The position numbers and the translations under genes were made by a program. From Eubacterium sp. (lineage in GTDB: Bacteria > Bacillota > Clostridia > Lachnospirales > Lachnospiraceae): 64,000 nucleotides of DNA. The stretch covers positions 40,153 through 104,152 of the forward strand of contig JAILAR010000006.1 of NCBI GenBank assembly GCA_024681515.1. Reading direction: 5' to 3'. The notes below the pieces were generated by a model that did not search any database, was not told where the DNA came from, and worked only from the letters and a program-made list of their open reading frames with translations. How positions within the stretch are numbered: the stretch's first letter is position 1; the number at the start of each line of letters is the position of its first letter. This document shows, one piece after another, positions 43,697-51,413 of the stretch.

Positions 43697-44593
43697 ATGA
43701 GTAATAAGATCATTGAAAAAAATACTATTTGGAAAGATGAACTGCTTACCGGTATGGCTGCCGGAAACGAAGTGCGTTTTTTTGCGGCATACACCCGTGG
43801 GCTGGTGGAGGAAGCAAGGCAGATCCACAATACCAGTCCCATCGCCACGGCAGCACTGGGCAGGACTCTGACTGCAGGTGCCATGATGGGTGCCATGTGC
43901 AAAAATGATTCGGACGTCCTTACACTGCAGCTGACGGGCGACGGGCCCATGAAGGGGGTAACGGTAACCGCCAATGCGGCTGCGGAGGTCAAGGGACTGG
44001 TGCGTGTCCCGGATGTGATCCTTCCTCCGAATGCAGTGGGACATCTGAATGTGGGCGGTGCGATCGGAAACGGATCCCTGCTTGTGATCAAGGATATCGG
44101 TCTGAAGGATCCCTATGTGGGACAGACGGAACTGGTGTCCGGCGAGGTAGCGGAGGATCTGACCTATTACTTTGCGGCCAGTGAACAGATCCCGACCTCA
44201 GTGGGACTGGGTGTCCTGCTGAATAAGGAAAACTATGTGGAGCACGCGGGCGGATTTATCATCCAGCTGCTTCCTTTTGCAACGGAACAGACCATCCGAT
44301 GGCTGGAGGAGGTACTGGCAGGCGTACATTCCGTTACAGAGTATTTTTCGGACGGATACAGCATCGAGGATCTGGTGCATGTTCTGCTTGGGGCGGACGC
44401 GGTGATCGAGCGCAGGCTTGTTCCTCAGTACAAATGCGACTGCAGTCGTTTACGCGTGGAAAAGGCGCTGATCTCCCTGGGACGCAAGGAACTGGAGGAA
44501 ATGATCAGTGAAGGAAACCCGGTAACACTGCACTGCGATTTCTGCAACAAGGATTATACGTTCTCGGTAGAAGAGCTGAAGAAACTGGTATGA
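43697..44593 (+). CDS. hslO: Redox-regulated chaperone Hsp33 (HslO)
   Basis: Hsp33 holds unfolding proteins under oxidative stress. The 298-residue protein has the N-terminal chaperone domain (AAYTRGLVEEARQIHNTSPIATAALGRTLTAGAMMG) and the C-terminal redox zinc centre: Cys247 and Cys249 (CDC) and Cys280 and Cys283 (CDFC), all four present, so it should be switchable. AGGTATGATAAA precedes the ATG with only a weak ribosome-binding site. It lies between a methyltransferase and a MraY-like gene. Confidence 0.95.
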   Translation: MSNKIIEKNTIWKDELLTGMAAGNEVRFFAAYTRGLVEEARQIHNTSPIATAALGRTLTAGAMMGAMCKNDSDVLTLQLTGDGPMKGVTVTANAAAEVKGLVRVPDVILPPNAVGHLNVGGAIGNGSLLVIKDIGLKDPYVGQTELVSGEVAEDLTYYFAASEQIPTSVGLGVLLNKENYVEHAGGFIIQLLPFATEQTIRWLEEVLAGVHSVTEYFSDGYSIEDLVHVLLGADAVIERRLVPQYKCDCSRLRVEKALISLGRKELEEMISEGNPVTLHCDFCNKDYTFSVEELKKLV

Positions 44594-44629
44594 TCTAAGC
44601 AACAATATTTGAAAGGACAGATGTAAACC

Positions 44630-45613
44630 ATGGTATTCAATTTATTGAAAGACAGTATCCCGGAGTGGTTGATCCCCTTCTTCGGTGCAATCCTCGGGTG
44701 TGTGATCACCTGGATACTGCTGCGCAAACCCTTTGCATTTCTGCCGAAGGACGGTGGAAAGAAAGTAGAGACGCCGGACGGTCAGATCCTGGTGATCAAC
44801 GATAAATCCGCCGGAAAGACCACGGGCGTGGGAATGGTATTCGTCCCGGTGTTCCTTCTGATGTCCATTCTGTTTCTGCCTCTCGGCGCGGAAATGATGA
44901 TCAATCTGGGACTTATGTTCCTGATGATGATCACCGGATATCTGGATGATGCTTCCAAGGCCGGATGGGGAGAACTGATCAAGGGCCTTTTGGATTTTGT
45001 GATCGCGGTAGCAGCGATGGTTACATTTCTCTGTTTCCATTCTTCGGATATCGGGTTCTTCGGAACAACGTTTCACATTCCGGCAGTGGTTTACGGAATC
45101 CTTGGCGTGATCCTGATGTGGTCCTCCATCAATGTCACAAACTGTTCGGATGGTGTGGACGGACTCTGCGGAAGCGTGGCCTCCGTAAGTTTTCTGGCGT
45201 ATTTCCTGATCTTCCGTGAGGTAATGCCGACCTATGCATGGATGGGTATCCTGCTGACGGCGGTTTTGATCGCGTACCTTTACTATAACTGGAATCCCAG
45301 TAAAGTACTGATGGGTGACGCGGGTTCGCGAACCATCGGATATATGCTGGCACTTCTGGCCATGCATAGCGGGCACCCGTTTATCTTCCTTCTCATGAGC
45401 GCCGTATTCATCTTTGACGGCGGCATGGGACTGATCAAGGTGTCGCTGATCCGTTACCTGAAAATGAAGAACGCGTTCAAGAATATCCGGTTTCCGTTCC
45501 ATGATCATATGCGGAAAAATCTCGGGGTTCCGATCCCGATGATCGTTATGATCTTCATAGGTATTCAGATCATGTTCTGTTCGCTGGCATGGCTGATCTC
45601 CATGATGTGGTAA
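44630..45613 (+). CDS. MraY-like phospho-N-acetylmuramoyl-pentapeptide transferase
   Basis: A 327-residue integral membrane protein of the MraY/WecA family, which transfers a sugar-phosphate from UDP to undecaprenyl phosphate. Motifs in order are GYLDDASK (acidic pair), NVTNCSDGVDGLCG (MraY signature), YNWNPSKVLMGDAGSRTIG (GDTGS motif with Thr changed to Ala) and FPFHDHMRKNLG (the His-rich loop, here H-D-H). About ten helices are visible. It is outside the usual division/cell-wall cluster. Whether this is the essential MraY or a paralogue cannot be decided here. AAGGA precedes the ATG. Confidence 0.85.
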   Translation: MVFNLLKDSIPEWLIPFFGAILGCVITWILLRKPFAFLPKDGGKKVETPDGQILVINDKSAGKTTGVGMVFVPVFLLMSILFLPLGAEMMINLGLMFLMMITGYLDDASKAGWGELIKGLLDFVIAVAAMVTFLCFHSSDIGFFGTTFHIPAVVYGILGVILMWSSINVTNCSDGVDGLCGSVASVSFLAYFLIFREVMPTYAWMGILLTAVLIAYLYYNWNPSKVLMGDAGSRTIGYMLALLAMHSGHPFIFLLMSAVFIFDGGMGLIKVSLIRYLKMKNAFKNIRFPFHDHMRKNLGVPIPMIVMIFIGIQIMFCSLAWLISMMW

Positions 45614-45667
45614 AATATCACAGAATACGGAATTTATAAGTGTTGTAAGGCGAGAAATCGGTTGCTC

Positions 45668-45710
45668 CGTGTGATGTGATGATCAACGGTGCACCGCAAG
45701 ACGGGAGGTG
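45668..45710 (+). promoter_or_regulatory. Diverged relative of the pre-RBS hairpin element
   Basis: ccgtgtgatgtgatgatcaacgg matches the upstream half of the queF element (cacgtgtgacatgatgatctacgg at 34330) almost base for base, but the hairpin part is changed to a short TGC/GCA or a CGGTGCACCG palindrome before cgggagg. It is placed as in the other copies, directly before the ribosome-binding site. Confidence 0.4.
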
Positions 45711-45716
45711 TTCAAT

Positions 45717-46958
45717 ATGGCATATTGTTTTCAGTGTGGATGTCAGGTTTCGGATGGGACTCCTGTTTGTCCGAGGTGTGGAGCAGCGATGACGATGTCG
45801 CAGACGGGATCCACCGGCTCCCTGAACCAACCGAATATGAACCCCATGCCGCAGCCGGGGAACACGGGAACCATGCCTCAATCGGGGAATACGGGAACCA
45901 TGAATCGCCCCATGCCGCAGCCGGGGAATACGGGAACCATGAACCGTCCCATGCCGCAGCAGCCTGCAGGACAGATGTATCCTCAGGGCGGGATCAACAT
46001 GCCGGACGGCTCCGGAAAAGGTCCGAAAAAATCACATACGGGATTGGTGATCGGTATCATTTCCGCGGTGGTCGCTGCCGTGGCGCTGGTTGTGGTGCTT
46101 TTTGTATGGCCGGGAGTATTGAAGAAGAAGGACGGGGACGGGAAGACCTCTTCTAAAAATACGTCGGAATATGTTACGGAACGTGCTTCGGAAGAGAAGA
46201 AATCCTCTGCTGATGTTACCGAAACGCAATCGGAAAAACCGACGGAAACAATGACAGAAGAAAAAACGGAGGAACGATCGGAAAAACAGTCGCAGGTAAC
46301 TACGGAGGAACCGTACGATGCGACAGAGGAAGTTCAGGCGGCTACTGAAAAGAAAACGGAAAAGAAAACAGAAGCAAAGCAAGATACCTCTTTTAAAGAT
46401 TATGGGATGAAGACAAATCTTGAGCAGAATAAGAAGAAGACGATCACCACCTGTCCGGCAAATGATAAAAGCCTTGCTGTTAAAGCTACGGTGGAATGGA
46501 CGGAGTATCAGTCAGAAGCCGTAAGCCAGGAGATCATTGATTTCGGAAAAGAGAACAATATGAAGCTCTCCGGTTATGAACGGAAAGCGGTCACGCTGGA
46601 GATCGATTTTGAAGCATCCGATGTGTATGACAAAAACGGAGCAGATCTGCAGGCATGGATCGATGACTGGTATAATGTGGATCTGTTTGCAGATTCGGTG
46701 GAGCGACTTACGGATTCTTATGACTCAACGTATTACAGGGGAAAGATTGAAGTCGGCGGGAAGAAAAAATGGGTTTATATCTGGTATGATTATAGTCTTC
46801 AGAAGAATAAGAGACATGCAACCATGAAATTTACCGCGTTGGTTCCTGCAGGATATGACGGAGTTGTAGTGGGAGTTTCAAGCGCAGGCGTCGATTCGGA
46901 AAAACGGATCTATGAAGTGTACGATAAAAAGAATTTCCTGCTGCTGTATATGAAATAG
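45717..46958 (+). CDS. Zinc-ribbon membrane protein with Pro/Gly repeats
   Basis: A 413-residue protein with an N-terminal zinc ribbon (CFQCGCQV and CPRCGAAM), a Pro/Gly/Asn/Met repeat tract (units MPQPGNTGTMNRP), one membrane helix (GLVIGIISAVVAAVALVVVLFVW, about 108-130), a Thr/Glu/Lys-rich linker, and an exposed C-terminal domain of about 180 residues that includes KATVEWTEYQSEAVSQEIIDFGKENNMK. GGGAGG precedes ATG 45717. This zinc-ribbon/TM/exposed-domain layout is common in clostridial proteins of unknown role. No function can be assigned. Confidence 0.83.
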   Translation: MAYCFQCGCQVSDGTPVCPRCGAAMTMSQTGSTGSLNQPNMNPMPQPGNTGTMPQSGNTGTMNRPMPQPGNTGTMNRPMPQQPAGQMYPQGGINMPDGSGKGPKKSHTGLVIGIISAVVAAVALVVVLFVWPGVLKKKDGDGKTSSKNTSEYVTERASEEKKSSADVTETQSEKPTETMTEEKTEERSEKQSQVTTEEPYDATEEVQAATEKKTEKKTEAKQDTSFKDYGMKTNLEQNKKKTITTCPANDKSLAVKATVEWTEYQSEAVSQEIIDFGKENNMKLSGYERKAVTLEIDFEASDVYDKNGADLQAWIDDWYNVDLFADSVERLTDSYDSTYYRGKIEVGGKKKWVYIWYDYSLQKNKRHATMKFTALVPAGYDGVVVGVSSAGVDSEKRIYEVYDKKNFLLLYMK

Positions 46959-46997
46959 TCCTGGGCCGGTGATTGTTCGTGAAAGAGAGGTTAGAAT

Positions 46998-47273
46998 ATG
47001 AGTGATCGAAGACTGCATGCAGGTGACGTGGTAAAGCATTTCAAACGGGAAATGGTTACGGAGGAAGAGGCAAAGGCAAATAAGTATCTGTATAAGATCG
47101 TGGGTATCGCGGAACATTCCGAGACGCGGGAGATCATGGTGGTTTATCAGGCGCTGTACGGGGATTTTAAAATGTATGTTCGTCCGTATGCCATGTTCAT
47201 GAGTCCGGTGGATAAGGCAAAATATCCGAATGTGAAACAGGAGTATCGTTTCGAAAAGGTGAGATCGGAATAA
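46998..47273 (+). CDS. DUF1653-family protein
   Basis: A 91-residue protein matching the DUF1653 pattern: GDVVKHFKREMV, YLYKIVGIAEHSETREIMVVYQALYGDFKMYVRPYAMFMSPVD. The domain is widespread in bacteria and its role is unknown. GAGAGG precedes the ATG. It is followed by a terminator shared with the converging HTH/H1-like gene. Confidence 0.9.
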   Translation: MSDRRLHAGDVVKHFKREMVTEEEAKANKYLYKIVGIAEHSETREIMVVYQALYGDFKMYVRPYAMFMSPVDKAKYPNVKQEYRFEKVRSE

Positions 47274-47311
47274 AACGATCGGAATATATGATCGGAATAA
47301 AACAAAAACAG

Positions 47312-47359
47312 AAGAGCACTGCCGTTCACAGATTGAAATGTGGAAGACAGTGCTCTTTT
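47312..47359. terminator. Bidirectional terminator between the DUF1653 and H1-like genes
   Basis: AAGAGCACTG (47312-47321) pairs with CAGTGCTCTT (47348-47357), with a T-run after it and A-rich sequence before it. Confidence 0.85.
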
Positions 47360-47375
47360 GTTATGGTTCAATCAA

Positions 47376-47927
47376 TTATTTCAGAAGCTCGCGAAGTGCC
47401 TTCTTCAGGCTTACGTTTTCTTCCTTCAGAGCTGCGATCTCTGCGCGGAGAACGGCATTGTCTGCGATCAGTTTTTCCTGCTTTGCAGTTGTCAGGACAG
47501 TCTGCTTTGTTTCAGCGGCCTTTGCTGCAGGTGCAGCAGCGGTCTTCTTAACAGCAGTTTTCTTAACAGCAGCCTTTTTCGGAGCCGGCTTCTTTTCAGT
47601 CGCTTTCTTTTCAACCGGCTTTTTCGGAGCAGCTTTCTTTTCAACCGGCTTCTTCGGAGCAGGTTTCTTTGTTTCAGCTTTCTTTGTTTCTTCTGCCTTG
47701 ACTGCCGGCTTTCTGCCGCGCTTCTTCGGAGCAGCCTCCTTCTTGTCTGTCTTTTCCGCAGTTTCAGTCTTTGCGGCAGCAGGAGCTGCGGACTTTTCTT
47801 TCCGTACCCATACGGCTAATGTCTGCCAGGGAATGGATAATTCGGCAGCAGCCTTGCGGACACCGATCTCAGCAGCCTTTGCAAGAGCGATTTTCTTCTC
47901 TTCTTCAGTATAGTTCTTTTTTGCCAT
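47376..47927 (-). CDS. HTH / AT-hook / histone-H1-like / leucine-zipper protein
   Basis: A 183-residue, very basic protein. Residues 6-43 resemble a homeodomain-like HTH (YTEEEKKIALAKAAEIGVRKAAAELSI then PWQTLAVWVRK). RGRKP at 70-74 is an AT-hook core. Residues 86-137 are Lys/Pro/Ala repeats of histone H1 type (PKKPVEKKAAPKKPVEKKA). The C-terminus has a perfect five-heptad leucine zipper with Leu at 153, 160, 167, 174 and 181. The product should bind DNA as a coiled-coil oligomer, perhaps as a nucleoid protein. A GGAGG site and a -10/-35 pair (47957-47984) precede it. Confidence 0.85.
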   Translation of the reverse strand: MAKKNYTEEEKKIALAKAAEIGVRKAAAELSIPWQTLAVWVRKEKSAAPAAAKTETAEKTDKKEAAPKKRGRKPAVKAEETKKAETKKPAPKKPVEKKAAPKKPVEKKATEKKPAPKKAAVKKTAVKKTAAAPAAKAAETKQTVLTTAKQEKLIADNAVLRAEIAALKEENVSLKKALRELLK

Positions 47928-47956
47928 GGGGTATGACCTCCGTTAATTTTTTTCAC

Positions 47957-47984
47957 ATTCTAACATAGATTGTTTTATTTTCAA
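47957..47984 (-). promoter_or_regulatory. Promoter of the H1-like gene
   Basis: On the minus strand TTGAAA (complement of 47979-47984) and TAGAAT (complement of 47957-47962) are separated by 16 bases. Confidence 0.55.
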
Positions 47985-48300
47985 AGGAAAAAATGCATTG
48001 ATCATTGAAAAAGTATGAAAAATGATGAAAGAATTTAAGGTTATATCAGGTTTGATTGTTCACTTCCGTATGGAAAACGCTTTGTATATAGAAAAACTTG
48101 TCTTCAATTATTCAGGACGTTATAATACTGATATGGCTGAAACAGACATTTGATTGAAGCGGTTACATGATTGAAATGACCATATGACTGTAAAAATGTA
48201 TGATTAAAAAAATATGATTAAAAAAATATGATCGAAACGGATTTATGACGGAAACAATCATAGGATCAATACGAACAGACTGATTGAAAGGACAAACAAT
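47985..48300. other. Divergent intergenic region, no gene
   Basis: This AT-rich gap separates two divergent genes and contains their promoters. The part after 48133 is a long leader for the hydrolase gene with short repeats (atgattaaaaaaat occurs about twice near 48199-48228). I see no open frame of note and no recognised RNA. Confidence 0.6.
48098..48126 (+). promoter_or_regulatory. Promoter of the alpha/beta hydrolase gene
   Basis: TTGTCT at 48098-48103 and a perfect TATAAT at 48121-48126 are separated by 17 bases. The leader is about 170 bases. Confidence 0.7.
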
Positions 48301-49347
48301 ATGAAAATCATACAGAACCACAGAAAAAAAACAATCACTCCCCGGAAAGTGACGATCACGCTTGCGGCTGTCGGAGGGATCTATCTGGCAATGGGATGGC
48401 CGTTTTTTCACTTTATCACATATGTCGGAAAGCACGGTGACAGCAAAAACAGTAATAATAAGACCGAAAAAACAAAAAACGGATATGATCCGAACCGGAA
48501 AAAATGGTTTCAGCTGAATCATACCGTGATCAATCATCCGAAAAACGGGTATGAAGAGGAGTATGAAACATCGAAGGCCTGGTGCAATGAGCAGGTAATG
48601 CAGGACTGTTATATTCAAAGCGGGGACGGACTCCTGCTCCATGCCTCCTGGTTTCCGGCAGAGCATGCGAAACGGATCGTTCTTCTCAGTCACGGATACA
48701 GGGGAACCAGGTTTGGAAGCGTGGCACATATGGCAAAATTCCTGCATGAGCAGGGAACAAGCCTTCTCTTTATCGATCAGCGCTGCTGCGGAGAAAGTGA
48801 AGGGCATTATATTACCTTTGGCGCGAAGGAACAGGATGATGTGAGGAGATGGGTTTGGTTTCTGCATCGCAGGAATAAGGAGGCGCTTCCGATCTATCTG
48901 TACGGACAGTCCATGGGTGCGACATCGGTCCTGCTCGCGGCAGGGCATCCCCTTCCGAAGGATGTGAAGGGTTTGATCGCTGACTGCAGCTTTCATTCCA
49001 TGAAGCAGCAGCTTCGGGATATTGCATCCGGATGGTTCCATCTGCACTGGATCGAATCGCTGCTTTTCCGGACAGATCTGTTCTGCCGGATCTTCGGACA
49101 GTTCCATATGAAACAGACGGACACGACGAATGCCTTGAAGACGAATACCAGACCGGTTTTGTTCTTTCACGGAGAATCAGACACCTATGTCTGGCCGGAG
49201 AATACAGTCCGGAACTTTGAACTGTGCCGGGCACCGAAGGAACTGGTGCTGGTCCCCAATGCACGTCATCTGTGCTGTTCCTTTGTGGATCCGGAATTGT
49301 ATCAGCAGAAGCTGGTTGGCTTTTTTGATCGGTTCGATCATTCCTGA
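48301..49347 (+). CDS. Membrane-anchored alpha/beta hydrolase
   Basis: A 348-residue protein with an N-terminal membrane anchor (VTITLAAVGGIYLAMGWPFFHFI, about 16-40) and an alpha/beta-hydrolase fold: RIVLLSHGYRGTRFGS (oxyanion region), FIDQRCCGESEGHY, nucleophile elbow IYLYGQSMGATSVLLA, acid region VLFFHGESDTYVWPE and a late His in VPNARHLCCSF. It resembles BAAT/dienelactone-type clostridial hydrolases annotated as serine aminopeptidase-like. GAAAGG precedes the ATG. The substrate is not predictable. A terminator follows. Confidence 0.88.
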   Translation: MKIIQNHRKKTITPRKVTITLAAVGGIYLAMGWPFFHFITYVGKHGDSKNSNNKTEKTKNGYDPNRKKWFQLNHTVINHPKNGYEEEYETSKAWCNEQVMQDCYIQSGDGLLLHASWFPAEHAKRIVLLSHGYRGTRFGSVAHMAKFLHEQGTSLLFIDQRCCGESEGHYITFGAKEQDDVRRWVWFLHRRNKEALPIYLYGQSMGATSVLLAAGHPLPKDVKGLIADCSFHSMKQQLRDIASGWFHLHWIESLLFRTDLFCRIFGQFHMKQTDTTNALKTNTRPVLFFHGESDTYVWPENTVRNFELCRAPKELVLVPNARHLCCSFVDPELYQQKLVGFFDRFDHS

Positions 49348-49374
49348 TACGATCGCAATACGGTCCCAATAAAC

Positions 49375-49410
49375 AAAACCGTTGGTGCATTCTGCATTGA
49401 CGGTTTTATT
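49375..49410 (+). terminator. Terminator after the hydrolase gene
   Basis: AAAACCGT (49375-49382) pairs with ACGGTTTT (49400-49407), followed by ATTTATTTG. Confidence 0.7.
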
Positions 49411-49436
49411 TATTTGGGAGCTGATATGATCGGAAA

Positions 49437-49469
49437 ATATCAAACACTTTCTGCCGTAGTGTCTGATAT
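49437..49469. promoter_or_regulatory. 12-nt inverted repeat, candidate operator of the C-ACP-ligase cassette
   Basis: ATATCAAACACT (49437-49448) and AGTGTCTGATAT (49458-49469) are complementary at 11 of 12 positions around a 9-nt spacer. The size and symmetry suit a TetR-family operator, and a TetR gene lies at the other end of the cassette. No convincing -10/-35 pair was found around it, so the operator role is inferred. Confidence 0.5.
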
Positions 49470-49602
49470 GTGTCGGTCATTTTCAATCAATGTGTCTGTT
49501 AACTCAAACGGAGTATTGCATAAAGAAAAATCCTGTGATAAAGTCGCAGCCGTCAAGAGGAAATGAGCAAACGCAAGAGGAAAACACGGAGGATCACCAA
49601 GA

Positions 49603-50997
49603 ATGAGCGTGAAGAGAAATGAGTATCCACTGGTCGCAGCACAGAACATGCATTATCAATGGATCCGGGAGTACAAGACACAGCAGGTTTCCGGTGTCAG
49701 CATCATCGCTTCTCTGAAAGCAGAGCTGGATTTCGGACTTTTAAAGAAATGTATCCAGATGGAATATCAGAGATACGGATGTATGCGGCTTCGCTTCACA
49801 AAGCCCGATAAGGATGGGAATATCAAACAGTATCTTGTAAAGCAGGATACGAGGGATATTCCGCTGAAAGATCTGTCCGGAATGACCATGAAGGAAGCGG
49901 ATGATCTGATGCAGCAGTGGGCATATGAAACACTGGACGGTGATAACCGGTCGATGTGCGACATCTACATGATGAAGCTGCCGGAGGGATATAACGGATT
50001 CTTCATTCACATGGATCATCGCCTCATTGACTCCTGCGGATTGGTGGTTCTGGTGGAAGATCTGATGGCGCTGTACACGCATTATCGCTTTGGTTCCGAT
50101 TATCCGCAGCCGCTGGCAGATTTTGAAACCGTACTTCAAAATGACCTGGCAAAGGCAAGTAATGAAAAGCGGTTTGCGAAGGATAAGAAGTTCTGGGATG
50201 ATCAGTTGGACGCTCTGGGAGAGCCTCTGTATTCCGATATCCAGGGACCGTCGGTACTGGAAGAGGCACGGAAGAAGCATAAGAACAAGAAGCTCCGCGC
50301 CGCAGATATCGAGAGAGAGAAGCTGTTCGTTGCGGTAAAGGATTACGTCCTGGAACCGGAACCCACAAAGGGACTGATCGATTTCTGCATGAATCATCAG
50401 ATCTCCATGACAAACCTCCTGCTGCTCAGCATCCGGACGTATCTGTCCAAGGTGAACAACGGACAGGAAGACATCACCATCGAGAACTTCATTTCCAGAA
50501 GAAGCACCCATGATGAGTGGACCTCCGGCGGAAGCAGAACGATCATGTTCCCCTGTCGGACAGTGCTTCCCGCAGACATGGATTTCCTTTCGGCGGCGTA
50601 TGAGATCCAGAACGTGCAGAACCGGATCTACATGCACAGCAATTATGACCCGGCTCTGATCCGGGAGGAGATGAAGCGTCGTTACAAGACGCCGGACGAT
50701 ACCACTTATGAAAGCTGCTATCTGACATATCAGCCCATGCCGGTGAAGCCGCAGAATTCCTTCATCTCGAACATCCCCATGCATAACAAATGGTTTGCCA
50801 ACGGTGCGGCCACCAAGAAGATGTACCTGACCGTATCCCATACGGAGAATGGCGGTATGAACTTCTCCTATCATTATCAGACCGTGAAACTGAATGAGAA
50901 GGATATGGAGCTTATGTATTACTACATGATGCGGATCCTCTTCATGGGGATCTCAAATCCGGACCTGAAGCTCGGCGAGATCATGGATATGGTTTAA
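49603..50997 (+). CDS. Stand-alone condensation-domain acyltransferase
   Basis: A 464-residue free-standing protein with the NRPS condensation (CAT-like) fold. The active-site motif reads MDHRLIDSCG, with His139 and Asp143 of HxxxD kept and the final Gly changed to Ser. PLVAAQNMHYQW at the start, the DFxxL-type central region, and FPCRTVLPADMDF with SNIPMHNKW later fit the C-domain pattern. GGAGG precedes the ATG. The next two genes encode an acyl carrier protein and an AMP-forming ligase, so I infer that it transfers an ACP-bound acyl group to an amine or alcohol acceptor. The acceptor is unknown. Confidence 0.87.
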   Translation: MSVKRNEYPLVAAQNMHYQWIREYKTQQVSGVSIIASLKAELDFGLLKKCIQMEYQRYGCMRLRFTKPDKDGNIKQYLVKQDTRDIPLKDLSGMTMKEADDLMQQWAYETLDGDNRSMCDIYMMKLPEGYNGFFIHMDHRLIDSCGLVVLVEDLMALYTHYRFGSDYPQPLADFETVLQNDLAKASNEKRFAKDKKFWDDQLDALGEPLYSDIQGPSVLEEARKKHKNKKLRAADIEREKLFVAVKDYVLEPEPTKGLIDFCMNHQISMTNLLLLSIRTYLSKVNNGQEDITIENFISRRSTHDEWTSGGSRTIMFPCRTVLPADMDFLSAAYEIQNVQNRIYMHSNYDPALIREEMKRRYKTPDDTTYESCYLTYQPMPVKPQNSFISNIPMHNKWFANGAATKKMYLTVSHTENGGMNFSYHYQTVKLNEKDMELMYYYMMRILFMGISNPDLKLGEIMDMV

Positions 50998-51056
50998 TGA
51001 ATCAAATATGAATCACTACAAAACAGAAGTAAATTCAGAAAGACGAGGAATCGATC

Positions 51057-51299
51057 ATGGCAATGGATAAGGTAATGCAGTTCAAGAATATCGTGGCACA
51101 GTACTGCAACGTAAAGGCAGAGGATATGACGGATGACATGCGCTTCCGCGAGGATTTGGGACTCAGCTCCCTGGATTTCATGTCCTTCCTGGGTGAACTG
51201 GAAGATACATTTGATGTAGAATTGGATCCGGAACAGATGCAGAGAGAGGTTCACACCATCAGTGATGCCATCCGGAAGATCGAGGAAGCACAAGATTAA
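51057..51299 (+). CDS. Acyl carrier protein
   Basis: An 80-residue carrier protein with the four-helix ACP pattern (IVAQYCNVKAEDMTDDMRFREDLGLSSLDFMSFLGELEDTFDVELDPEQM). The phosphopantetheine attachment Ser is Ser38 in LGLSSLDF. It lies between the condensation-domain and AMP-ligase genes, so it is probably a dedicated carrier rather than the fatty-acid ACP. No phosphopantetheinyl transferase is in the window. A GAGGAATCGATC stretch precedes the ATG. Confidence 0.92.
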   Translation: MAMDKVMQFKNIVAQYCNVKAEDMTDDMRFREDLGLSSLDFMSFLGELEDTFDVELDPEQMQREVHTISDAIRKIEEAQD

Positions 51300-51325
51300 T
51301 TATCGTAGAGCACGGACCCGAATGG

Positions 51326-51407
51326 AAAGAGTAAAGCGTGTAAGAGGAATACATGTGCGCAGCGATCATTTACGGAGCGCCGGAAGGCGCGAAGTATGGA
51401 ATAGGAG
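51326..51407 (+). promoter_or_regulatory. GGAA-capped hairpin element before the AMP-ligase gene
   Basis: aaagagtaaagcgt (51326-51339) and gatcatttacgga are followed by GCGCC (51377-51381), loop GGAA, GGCGC (51386-51390), then gaagtatggaataggag with the ribosome-binding site. It shares both the upstream box and the hairpin with the 36407-36492 copy, with paired stem changes. Confidence 0.7.
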
Positions 51408-51413
51408 AAAAAT

